From: Pelomonas sp. Root1217
Lineage (GTDB): Bacteria > Pseudomonadota > Gammaproteobacteria > Burkholderiales > Burkholderiaceae_C
Assembly (NCBI RefSeq): GCF_001425705.1
Contig: NZ_LMDC01000001.1
Coordinates: 1,162,486 to 1,226,485, forward strand
Direction of reading: 5' to 3'
DNA length: 64,000 nt
Position 1 is the first letter of the stretch. Every line of letters starts with the position of its first letter. The notes beneath the pieces were generated by a model, which was not told the origin of the DNA, ran no database searches, and was given only the letters and a program-made list of their open reading frames with translations. Shown piece after piece: positions 17,014-24,641 of this stretch. The translations under genes were made by a program, and so were the position numbers.

Positions 17014-17874
17014 TCAAGCGCTGAAGCGGTAGCGCAGCTTGCCCAGGCGTCCGCGCCAATAGGTCTGGCGCCCGCTGAGCAGCAGCCAGGCCACCTCGCC
17101 GGCCAGAGGCACGCGCATGCCGTCGCGGGTCGTCCACTCCTTCCAGCGCCCTTCCCAGGGGGCCATTTCAATCATCCGGCCCATCTTGCGCCCGCGCGCC
17201 TCGGCGCGCACCGTGTCCACCAGGCCGGCATCGCCGAACTTGAAGCGCAGCGTCACGGAGACGGCGCCGTCGGCCAGCGTGGCATCGGCTTGGCGCGCGT
17301 CCACCGCCGCCCAGCTCACGCCCTGGCTGGGCAGCAGGGCCGTGGGGTACCAGGGCGCCTCGGCCAGGAAGCGCATCAGCTCCCCGCGCGCCAGCTCGCC
17401 CCCGCCTTGCTGGTGAGCCATGTCGAGCACGCCAAGCAGGGCCGCATGCAGCAGGCCCGCGCCGGCCAAGTAACTGTCCTGCACGCGCACGCTCAGGCCG
17501 GAGAACAGCCCGACACGGGCATTCCAAAGAAAGCCCGGCCCGCGCGTGGCGACCTGCTGCTCGGCCGTGAAGGGCTGCCAACGGTCGCCGGCGGGCGACA
17601 GGTTGAGGAAGCCGCTCTGCGTCAACCTCACGCCGCGCACCAGTGGCTGGCCGGCGGTCAGCGCGATGCGCAGATAGCGCTGCACCGGTGCCGGCAGATG
17701 GATGAGCTCCGCGGGGTCGAAATGGGTGACGCCCGCCGGGCCCGGCTCGGCATTGAGCTTGGCGATCAGAGCGCTGGACTGTGAGCGCCAGCGGCGCTGG
17801 CGACGCGCTCCCAGCAGCGTGATCGCGACGGCCAGGGCGGCGAGAAGGGCAAAAGCGGCGGGTAGCCAGTCCAT
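17014..17874 (-). CDS. DUF6544/DUF6920-type membrane-anchored protein
   Basis: 286-aa protein with one N-terminal membrane segment (DWLPAAFALLAALAVAITLL), then a soluble domain. Typical features are the LPAPVQRYLRIAL motif near residue 60, the repeated strand-rich stretches ending GFLNLSPAGDRWQPF and GFLWNARVG, and MRVPLAGEVAWLL near the end. The family is widespread but uncharacterised. The ATG at 17874 is chosen because the signal anchor begins there. The frame remains open upstream to 18027 without protein-like sequence. Convergent with the small basic protein gene and divergent from the crystallin-like gene. Confidence 0.7.
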   Translation of the reverse strand: MDWLPAAFALLAALAVAITLLGARRQRRWRSQSSALIAKLNAEPGPAGVTHFDPAELIHLPAPVQRYLRIALTAGQPLVRGVRLTQSGFLNLSPAGDRWQPFTAEQQVATRGPGFLWNARVGLFSGLSVRVQDSYLAGAGLLHAALLGVLDMAHQQGGGELARGELMRFLAEAPWYPTALLPSQGVSWAAVDARQADATLADGAVSVTLRFKFGDAGLVDTVRAEARGRKMGRMIEMAPWEGRWKEWTTRDGMRVPLAGEVAWLLLSGRQTYWRGRLGKLRYRFSA

Positions 17875-18068
17875 GTGGTGTTTGCGGGTTCTTCGGGTGA
17901 CGGGTCGCAAGGCTCCCCGAGCCTGGCGCCGACGGTCTGTGCGCTGCCGAACGCAGGGGCGTTCACGCGTCAGCGCACCAACGTCGCTGAGTCCGCCACC
18001 GTACAGACGGGTTGCCCGACACGGCACAGACTTTCCTCACGGGCCTCGCCCCGACACCGGAGAACGCC

Positions 18069-18905
18069 ATGCATACCCCCCAAACACACTCCCTGCGCCG
18101 CAACGCCCTTGGCCTGCTGCTGGCCCTTTCGGCCAGCACGTCCGCGCTGGCGCAGATCACCTTTTATGAGCAGGCCAACTTCCAGGGCCGCTCCATGACC
18201 AGTAACGGCAGCGTCAGCAATTTCAGGAGCAACAACTTCAACGACAGGGCCTCGTCGGTAGTGGTGCGCAGCCAGCGCTGGGAGGTCTGCGTGGACCAGC
18301 GCTATTCGGGCCGTTGCCGCGTGCTGCGACCCGGCCAGTACCCGTCGCTCGAAGCCATGGGGCTGGACGAGCAGATCTCGTCGGTGCGCGCCGTGCAGCG
18401 CAATGCCCGCGATGACGAGCTGAGCTATGCGCCCTACCCGAGCGTGCCGGCCGACTACCGCCGCCGCGACCGCGAGCGCCTGTACCAGGCGACCGTGAGC
18501 GATGTGCGGGCGATCTACGGCGAGTCCGGCCAGCGGCGCTGCTGGACGGAGCGTGAGCAGGTCGGCGACGGCCGCCGCAGCGACGTCAACGTGCCCGGCA
18601 CCGTCATCGGCGCGGTCATTGGCGGCATCCTCGGCCATCAGGTCGGCGGCGGCACGGGGCGCGTGCTGGCCACGGCCGGCGGTGCAGTGGCCGGTGGCGT
18701 GGTGGGCAACAACATCGGCCGCAACAACAGTGGCGAATCGGTGGTGACCCGCGACGTGCAGCGCTGCGATGACCGGCCGGTTGCGCAGAACCCCGCCTAC
18801 TGGGACGTGACCTACAACTTCCGCGGCCAGCAGCACCACATGCAGGTTGCCACGCCGCCCGGCGCCACCGTGACGGTCAATGCCAACGGCGAGCCGCGCG
18901 CCTGA
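18069..18905 (+). CDS. Beta/gamma-crystallin plus glycine-zipper envelope protein
   Basis: 278-aa exported protein. A signal peptide ends ASTSALAQ. Residues about 28-110 form a beta/gamma-crystallin domain (ITFYEQANFQGRSM, FNDRASSVVV, WEVCVDQRYSGRCRVL, GQYPSLEAMGLDEQISSVR). The central segment contains a glycine-zipper 2TM repeat (GTVIGAVIGGILGHQVGGG, GGAVAGGVVGNNIG) as in the Rickettsia 17-kDa antigen family. The C-terminal part has paired cysteines and a beta-strand region (WDVTYNFRGQQHHMQV). It probably resides in the periplasm or outer membrane. GGAG lies 7 bases before the ATG. Calcium binding by the crystallin part is possible but not shown by the sequence. Confidence 0.85.
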   Translation: MHTPQTHSLRRNALGLLLALSASTSALAQITFYEQANFQGRSMTSNGSVSNFRSNNFNDRASSVVVRSQRWEVCVDQRYSGRCRVLRPGQYPSLEAMGLDEQISSVRAVQRNARDDELSYAPYPSVPADYRRRDRERLYQATVSDVRAIYGESGQRRCWTEREQVGDGRRSDVNVPGTVIGAVIGGILGHQVGGGTGRVLATAGGAVAGGVVGNNIGRNNSGESVVTRDVQRCDDRPVAQNPAYWDVTYNFRGQQHHMQVATPPGATVTVNANGEPRA

Positions 18906-18988
18906 TCCGCGGGCGGGTGCTCCAGCGCACAGACCCCGGCAATCCTGAGGGGCAGCATTTGCATGCATCCCTCCACCAGAAAGCGCTC

Positions 18989-19453
18989 ATGATTGCTGCC
19001 GTCGTCACCCACAACCCGAGCAAGGCCGCCCTGCAGGACAACCTGCTGGCCACGCTCCACCGGACCGGCCACTTCAAGCACCTGATGGCGGCCGTCAAGG
19101 CCACCGGCCTGGCCGACATGCTCGACGGCGCGGGCCCCTACACCTTCTTCGCGCCCAACGACAAGGCCTTCGATAGGCTCGCCAGGAACGAGCTGGTCGA
19201 CCTGCTCAAGCCCGAGAGCAAGGCCAGGCTGACGGCCATCCTGCTGCTGCACGTGGTGGCGGGCCATGTGAAGGCCGCTGCGGCGGGCAGCCAGCCCGCC
19301 ACGCTGAAGTCGCTGCAAGGCGAAGACCTGGCCATCGACATGACCCCGGCCGGCCTGCGCGTGAACAAGGCCCGCGCCGTCGAGCGCGACATCGAGGCCA
19401 CCAATGGCGTCATCCATGTGATCGACACCGTGCTGATGCCGGCCGCAAGCTGA
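18989..19453 (+). CDS. Fasciclin-domain protein
   Basis: 154-aa protein consisting of a single fasciclin (FAS1) domain. The H1 motif is recognisable as GPYTFFAPNDKAFDRL, the H2 region as LLLHVVAGHVK, and the closing block as NGVIHVIDTVLMP. No signal peptide is evident from the ATG at 18989. A GTG at 18917 would add 24 less convincing residues. FAS1 domains mediate adhesion in secreted proteins, but cytoplasmic-looking bacterial versions are common and uncharacterised. It is preceded by the crystallin-like gene on the same strand and meets the Crp/Fnr gene tail to tail. Confidence 0.85.
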   Translation: MIAAVVTHNPSKAALQDNLLATLHRTGHFKHLMAAVKATGLADMLDGAGPYTFFAPNDKAFDRLARNELVDLLKPESKARLTAILLLHVVAGHVKAAAAGSQPATLKSLQGEDLAIDMTPAGLRVNKARAVERDIEATNGVIHVIDTVLMPAAS

Positions 19454-19526
19454 CCCGCCCCGGCTTCGCCGCAGTGCCGCCGGCGCAGTTGCGGGATGCG
19501 TGGCCTCATGAGGGAACTCCGCAGCG

Positions 19527-20291
19527 TCATGGGGCGACGTGGCTTGCGGATAACGCGGCCATCGGCGCATGTTCGTCAGCGTGCGGAGCGCCGTTTCCAG
19601 GGGGGAATTTCATGCCAGCGCGGTAGCTCGCCCGGTCCTGCGCATAGCAGCCGCAGGCCGCCGCCTCCAGGCCGGCGCGGTCGCTGACCGTGACCCAGCC
19701 CCGGTGGTAGCGGATCAGGCCGGCCTCCTGCAGCGCGCCCGCCGCAACCGTGACGCCGACGCGCCGCACGCCCAGCAGATGGGCCATGCCTTCCTGCGTG
19801 ACCGCGAAGCCGTCGCCCCGCGCCCGGTCCTGCCCCATCAGCAGCCAGCGTGCCAGCCGCGCCTGCAGGGCATGGAAGTGCAGGCAGCCCGCGGCCGTTG
19901 CTGAAAGCCTCAGCTGCACCAGCAGATAGCGCGTCAGCAGCCGGCGCAGCCCCGGGCTGTCGGGCAACTGGCGGCGCAGCGCAGCGGCGGGCAGGCTCCA
20001 GGCCTGGCCGTCCTCTTGCACCATCACGCTCACCGGGCTGGCAGCCACGCCCAGCAGCAATTGCGCGCCCACCACGCCCTCGCAGCCCACCATGCCCACC
20101 TGCAGCGGCGGGTGAGCTTCCATGGGTGTGACCAGCGAAAGGAAACCCTGTAGCGGGAACAGCAGCACGCGGGCAGGCTGGTCCTGGGTGCCGAGCTTCT
20201 GCCCGCTGCGCAAGGGCACCTGAATGCTCTGCGCCAGCAGGCGCCGCAACTCGGCGGCGGGCAGGTGATCGAGCAACTGGTTGGCAGTCAT
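19527..20291 (-). CDS. Crp/Fnr-family transcription regulator A
   Basis: 254-aa regulator with an N-terminal cyclic-nucleotide-binding-like beta-barrel (about 10-130, including VGMVGCEGVVGAQLLLG) and a C-terminal winged helix-turn-helix (about 155-215, FAVTQEGMAHLLGVRRVGVT and IRYHRGWVTVSDRAGLE). It lacks the conserved Arg/Ser of the CRP cAMP site and the FNR cysteines, so the ligand is unknown. A Crp/Fnr paralogue lies immediately upstream on the same strand, 56 bp away. The pair is typical of the Crp/Fnr group with the EGVVG motif in Burkholderiales. Confidence 0.88.
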   Translation of the reverse strand: MTANQLLDHLPAAELRRLLAQSIQVPLRSGQKLGTQDQPARVLLFPLQGFLSLVTPMEAHPPLQVGMVGCEGVVGAQLLLGVAASPVSVMVQEDGQAWSLPAAALRRQLPDSPGLRRLLTRYLLVQLRLSATAAGCLHFHALQARLARWLLMGQDRARGDGFAVTQEGMAHLLGVRRVGVTVAAGALQEAGLIRYHRGWVTVSDRAGLEAAACGCYAQDRASYRAGMKFPPGNGAPHADEHAPMAALSASHVAP

Positions 20292-20347
20292 GCACCAGTC
20301 TGCACATCACTTGTTGATTGCCGCTGTGCGCCAGCACACGCTGAGGG

Positions 20348-21082
20348 TCAGGGCAAGGGAATTGCCGGCCAGTTCAGCAGCCGGTCGTACTCCTGCTTGA
20401 CGACGCCATAGCATTCGCAGCTGCGCTGTTCCAGCCCCGGGCGGTCCAGCACGGTGATGTGGCCCCGCGCGTAGTCGATCAGGCCGAGCTTTTGCAGGTT
20501 CAGCGCCGCCTCGGTGACGCCTTCACGGCGCACGCCCAGCATGTTGGCGATCAGCTCCTGCGTCATCACCAGCTGCTCGCCGGTAATGCGGTCCAGGCTC
20601 AGCAGCAGCCAGCGGCAAAGCTGCTGCTCCAGCAGATGGTGGCGGTTGCAGACCGCCGTCTGCGCCATCTGCGTCAGCAGCGCCTGCGTGTAGCGCAGCA
20701 GCAGGTGCATGCCCACGCCGTAGCGGTTGAACTCCACCTTGATGGCCGCCGCGCGCAGCCGGAAGGCGCCGCCGGCGCTTTGCACCACTGCACGGCTCGG
20801 GGTGGTCTCGCCGCCCATGAAGAGCGATACGCCGACCACGCCTTCGTAGCCCACCACGGCGATTTCGGCCGAGGCGCCGTCCTCCAGCACATAGAGCAGC
20901 GACACGATGGCCGTGGTGGGGAAATACACATGGCTCTGTGGCCGGCCGGACTCGTAGATGACCTGGCCCAGTTTCAATGGCACGAACTCCAGCTGGTCGG
21001 CCCAGCGGTCCCATTCCTCGCCAGGCAGGGCGGCCAGCAGGCGGTTGCTGCGAGGGGCCAGGGCGTCAGGCGGTGCAGACAT
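20348..21082 (-). CDS. Crp/Fnr-family transcription regulator B
   Basis: 244-aa regulator of the same subgroup as its downstream neighbour. The N-terminal barrel has VPLKLGQVIYESG and VVGYEGVVGVSLFMGG. The dimerisation helix follows (LLRYTQALLTQMAQTAVCNR). The DNA-binding winged helix reads LVMTQELIANMLGVRREGVT, with the wing at IDYARGHITVLDRPGLE. A strong Shine-Dalgarno (GGGAGGAAAG) precedes the ATG. No FNR cysteine set is present. Tandem arrangement with regulator A suggests duplication and shared control of the local envelope/stress genes (inference). Confidence 0.9.
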   Translation of the reverse strand: MSAPPDALAPRSNRLLAALPGEEWDRWADQLEFVPLKLGQVIYESGRPQSHVYFPTTAIVSLLYVLEDGASAEIAVVGYEGVVGVSLFMGGETTPSRAVVQSAGGAFRLRAAAIKVEFNRYGVGMHLLLRYTQALLTQMAQTAVCNRHHLLEQQLCRWLLLSLDRITGEQLVMTQELIANMLGVRREGVTEAALNLQKLGLIDYARGHITVLDRPGLEQRSCECYGVVKQEYDRLLNWPAIPLP

Positions 21083-21191
21083 CTTTCCTCCCGCGCTGGC
21101 GCGCTTTCGAAGCAGTGACTCTATCCAGCGCCTGGCCTGCCGTGTGTGCAGCAGCGAACATAAACATTTCTGGCATGCGGGGGCGTCGCCC

Positions 21192-21305
21192 TTATTGCGC
21201 CAGCGCCAGCGCCAGCGGTAGCCGAGGGTCGATGAAGGTGCTCACCGGCGTGCAGGCCAGCAACAGAGGCTCCACGCCGTTAGGGCGTGGCTGGACGACG
21301 TACAT
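21192..21305 (-). CDS. Possible 37-aa small protein
   Basis: Short reading frame starting MYVVQPRPNGVEPLLL and ending ALALAQ. GGGAG lies 7 bases before the ATG, a better ribosome binding site than most nearby genes. The Leu/Ala-rich C-terminal half could be a weak amphipathic or membrane helix. It sits between the DUF1003 gene and Crp/Fnr regulator B on the same strand. No family recognised. Confidence 0.4.
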   Translation of the reverse strand: MYVVQPRPNGVEPLLLACTPVSTFIDPRLPLALALAQ

Positions 21306-21393
21306 GGGCTGACTCCCGCAAAGACGTCGATGCTGACGGTGCCTGTTGGGCAGGACCGTGCGCCAGCGCACAGAGGCGCCGCCGGCCGCCGCG

Positions 21394-22062
21394 CTACGGC
21401 TGGGCAAACCAGGCACGGTTCCCAGGCTCGTTCGTGGGGCCGACGGCGCCGTCATGCTGCAAGGGCAAGGCCGCCGGCGTCTGTGCGGTGTCGCACATGG
21501 CCGGCAGGCCGGCCGCCAGCGCGGCCAGCAGGCGCATCTGTTCGGCCTGCAGCGCCAGCAGTTCGCTCCATTGCTGCTGGCGCAACTGATCCAGCTTGTC
21601 GTGCAGCAGCATGATTTCAAGTTCGGCCTTGAGGTTGACCTCGTAGTCGTGCCCTGCCGTGACGCGGTCCTTCTCGGACTGGCGGTTCTGCGACATCAGG
21701 ATGATGGGCGCCTGCACCGCCGCCAGCATGGACAGGAAAAGGTTGAGCAGGATGAAGGGATAGGGGTCGAAGGTCTGGCCTCGTGCGGCCAGCAGCACGA
21801 CGTTCATGCCCACCCACACCAGCATCACGGCCGCGAACAGGCCGACGAACAGCCAGGAGCCGCCAAACGCGGTGACCGCATCGGCGGCGCGCTGGCCCCG
21901 GGTCGATGGCACGGCTGCAGCGGCTTCCGGGTGCTGCGTGATGGGTTGGCGCAGGCCGATATGCCGGGCCACGCGCTGCGCGCGCACGTCGAGCTCCGCA
22001 AACGGCCGGCCCAGCAGGGCGGTGGCCTGCGCGTCGTGGGCATCGTCTGGCGGGAGCGACAT
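21394..22062 (-). CDS. DUF1003 membrane protein
   Basis: 222-aa protein of the DUF1003 family. Two membrane segments (AFGGSWLFVGLFAAVMLVWV and FILLNLFLSMLAAVQAPIIL) are followed by the signature SQNRQSEKDR and a long helical tail (NLKAELEIMLLHDKLDQLRQ). This signature is diagnostic. The family is widely annotated as uncharacterised membrane proteins. The chosen ATG (MSLPPDDAHDAQ) gives a conventional N-terminus. The frame remains open upstream but would overlap the periplasmic binding-protein gene. Confidence 0.85.
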   Translation of the reverse strand: MSLPPDDAHDAQATALLGRPFAELDVRAQRVARHIGLRQPITQHPEAAAAVPSTRGQRAADAVTAFGGSWLFVGLFAAVMLVWVGMNVVLLAARGQTFDPYPFILLNLFLSMLAAVQAPIILMSQNRQSEKDRVTAGHDYEVNLKAELEIMLLHDKLDQLRQQQWSELLALQAEQMRLLAALAAGLPAMCDTAQTPAALPLQHDGAVGPTNEPGNRAWFAQP

Positions 22063-22192
22063 GGGGGGCGAGGAAGCTGGGGGCGACGGCGAGTCTGGCC
22101 GCGGCCTGGCCGGCGCACCGTCTGCTGGCGCACACAAGAGGGCGCCTGGCCGGGCCGCTGGTGGCCGAATCCCAGGGGGTTCTAGGCACTTA

Positions 22193-23272
22193 TTACGGCG
22201 CTTTCGCCGCGCTCGGCGGGCTGACCGACCATTGCTGCCGGTACTCGGCCCGGTAAGGCAGCAGGTCATCGACCTCCAACTGCCCGAGTTGTCGCAGCAA
22301 CTCCGTCGTGACGGCGATCGGGCGGGCGACGCGGCCGCTGGGGGGCTGCCTGGCGAAGGCGCGCTTGAGCTCATCGGCCAGTTGCCAGCCGTGCTGGCCA
22401 GTGGGCTCGGCGATGGTCGCGAGCTGCTGTGAGCGACCCGAGCGGATGCGGCTCAGTGCCGTGCGTGAGCCGTCGCCGGCCGCGATGCCGACGATGTCGC
22501 GGCGGCCCAGGGCCAGCAGCGGGAAGTGCATGGAGTCCATGTAGACGTCGTTGATCGCCAGCACATGGGTCCAGCGCGTGCCGAACTGCCGATGCAGCCG
22601 CTCCAGCGCGGCCGGCATGTCCTTGGAGGCGTTCGAAATCGGCAGGTCTTCCACAGCGAGCAGTTCGCATGAGGCGCAACGCGACAAGGCCTCGCGCATG
22701 CGCAGGGTCTTGACGTTGGCGATGTCGAAGCGGCTGTCGTTGAAGATGACGACGCCCGCCCGGGCACCGCCGGGCTGGGCGACCAAGGCCGCGGCCATGT
22801 CGGCCACGACCGCGGGGTCGGTGCTGACGTTGGCGAACAGATGGGGCGTCGACCCATGGCGCGGGGCCGCGTGCCAGCCCACCAGCACGGGAAGAGGCCG
22901 CGAAGACAGGGCCAGACGGTCGGCGATGTCGGCTTCGTCAAAGCCGCCCAGCACGATGCCGTCAGGGCCGGCGCGCAAGGCTTCGTCGAACTGACGCCTG
23001 ATCGTCGCCTTGTCGCCCTTGCCGTTGACGACGCTCAAGGTCCAGCCGAGTTCCTGGCAGGCCTGCTCGAAGCCACGGTAGACGGCGGTGATGCCGCCGT
23101 TGCGGAAGTCCTGGGCCAGGAAGACGACCCGCTTCGGGGCCTCGGAGGGCGGTTCGGCATGCGCTGCCGATGCCATGGCCGCGCAGGCAGCGAACAGGAT
23201 CAGCACCGGGCGGCGCAGCCACCGCGGCGGCAGGCGGGGCGCCGAACGCGGTTCGGGAGAAGGGGCAGCCAT
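22193..23272 (-). CDS. Periplasmic sugar-type substrate-binding protein (orphan)
   Basis: 359-aa exported protein of the periplasmic binding protein type I fold (Peripla_BP_4-like). A basic N-terminus and hydrophobic segment (PVLILFAACAAMASAAHA) form the signal. The domain begins KRVVFLAQDFRNGGITAVYR and contains GIVLGGFDEADIADRL and the hinge-region HVLAINDVYMDSM. No ABC permease or ATPase genes are nearby, so it is either an orphan binding protein or part of a sensor system. The ligand cannot be told from sequence. Confidence 0.82.
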   Translation of the reverse strand: MAAPSPEPRSAPRLPPRWLRRPVLILFAACAAMASAAHAEPPSEAPKRVVFLAQDFRNGGITAVYRGFEQACQELGWTLSVVNGKGDKATIRRQFDEALRAGPDGIVLGGFDEADIADRLALSSRPLPVLVGWHAAPRHGSTPHLFANVSTDPAVVADMAAALVAQPGGARAGVVIFNDSRFDIANVKTLRMREALSRCASCELLAVEDLPISNASKDMPAALERLHRQFGTRWTHVLAINDVYMDSMHFPLLALGRRDIVGIAAGDGSRTALSRIRSGRSQQLATIAEPTGQHGWQLADELKRAFARQPPSGRVARPIAVTTELLRQLGQLEVDDLLPYRAEYRQQWSVSPPSAAKAP

Positions 23273-23371
23273 GGGCGCAAGCCTAACGTGCCATGGCCCG
23301 ATATGCGCGCTTGAGCACCGGACCTGGGGTAAATCACGTCGCCCGACGGCGAGCCAGTGCTTGCCCGACCG

Positions 23372-24601
23372 TCAATTCGCGACCAGCGGCGTGAACAGCG
23401 GCGCGGCCATGCGCACCGGGATGACGTCCAGGCGGGCCTTCAGCACCGTGTAATCCTCGCCGCCGAGGGCGCCGCTGAACCAGCCGACGAGCCCGGGCCC
23501 CTTGTAGAGACGGAACTCGAAGCCGAGTTCGGGGGAGAGGTCACCGGGGCGGGGTTTGGCGCGGTAGGCCAGGCCACGCACCTCGGGCGCGCGGCCGTCC
23601 AGCAGCTGGGCCATGGCCGTGACGATGGTGTTGTCGGCCAGGATGTCGAGGAAGTAGTTGTCGTTCTGCAGATAGGGCTTGTAGTCGCTCGCGGCCGGGT
23701 CGATCTTGGGCTCGCGCAGCTTGTGTGCGGCGGGTATCGTGACGCCGGTCTTGAGGTCGTGGCGGTCGCCGCGGTCCAGGTAGCTGATCAGCGCGCCACG
23801 CAGGTTGAAGGCCGGCAACTTGGTGTCGGCGCTGGCCTCGGACAGGTCCACCAGCAGTGCACCGCGCGCGCCGACGATCTCGACCTCGCTGCCCTTGACG
23901 ACGGCCGCCGTGTTCTCTTCCACGCCCAGGCCCAGCGTATAGCCGAGTGCCCGCATGGCTGGCAGCATGCGGCCGATGCGACCGCGCTTGAGGAAATGCT
24001 GGTCGACGAACAAGTCCGGCCCGATGAAGCCCAGGCCGCGGTCGAACTCCCGCCTGTCGCGCCACTGGCCCTTGAGGACCTGCATGTTGTCCGGTGCGTC
24101 GCGGAACATCATGCGGCTCATGATGGCCGCGCCGGCGCTCGTGCCGGCCACGACGCCGCCGCCATCGAACACCTGGCGGATGGCCAACAGCATGGCCGTT
24201 GGCTCGCCGCCGGGCTGCAGCGTGTCGACGATGTGCTCCTGCGCGCCACCGGAGAAGAACACGGCTTTCGAGGCCGCGACCTTGGCGATCAGTACCGGGT
24301 CGTTGAGGTTGGCCTGCAGGTCGATGTCCTTCTGGCGCGGCGCAACGGGAATGGCCTCGGCATTGGCGCCGTGGCGGTTCAGCGCGGCAACGATGAGGCC
24401 GGCGCTGCGCTCCGGGTTGGCGGCCGCCGTGGCGAACACGGCGATGCGGGCGCCGGCGCCGCCGGACTCATCGACGACGCGCTGCCAGACGGCATCGTTG
24501 TCGTTCTTCAGGGCGCCGCCGATGACGATGGCGGTGCCGGCGTGAGCGGTGGCGCTCAGCGCGAGCGCGGCAGACAGGAGCAGGGCGGCAAGGAATCTCA
24601 T
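23372..24601 (-). CDS. Cyanophycinase-like S51 peptidase
   Basis: 409-aa exported protein. A signal peptide (RFLAALLLSAALALSATAHA) is followed by a peptidase S51 fold. The nucleophile elbow is VVAGTSAGAAIMSRMMF, with the catalytic Ser in GTSAG, and the preceding AVFFSGGAQEHIVDTL and later FIGPDLFVDQHFLKRGRIGR segments match cyanophycinase. Secreted cyanophycinases hydrolyse the polymer cyanophycin to beta-Asp-Arg dipeptides. The C-terminal 120 residues are an extra domain. No cyanophycin synthetase gene is in the window, so it may be for scavenging. Confidence 0.85.
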   Translation of the reverse strand: MRFLAALLLSAALALSATAHAGTAIVIGGALKNDNDAVWQRVVDESGGAGARIAVFATAAANPERSAGLIVAALNRHGANAEAIPVAPRQKDIDLQANLNDPVLIAKVAASKAVFFSGGAQEHIVDTLQPGGEPTAMLLAIRQVFDGGGVVAGTSAGAAIMSRMMFRDAPDNMQVLKGQWRDRREFDRGLGFIGPDLFVDQHFLKRGRIGRMLPAMRALGYTLGLGVEENTAAVVKGSEVEIVGARGALLVDLSEASADTKLPAFNLRGALISYLDRGDRHDLKTGVTIPAAHKLREPKIDPAASDYKPYLQNDNYFLDILADNTIVTAMAQLLDGRAPEVRGLAYRAKPRPGDLSPELGFEFRLYKGPGLVGWFSGALGGEDYTVLKARLDVIPVRMAAPLFTPLVAN

Positions 24602-24641
24602 GCGCCCATCTTGTCAGCGCCGGGGCAGCTGAACCAGCGGG

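Noticed and set aside
16654-17784. 376-aa plus-strand frame over the DUF6544-type gene
   Set aside because: It overlaps a gene with a clear membrane anchor and family motifs and has Gln/Arg/His-rich shadow composition; the short 16847-16999 gene with its own ribosome site is preferred.
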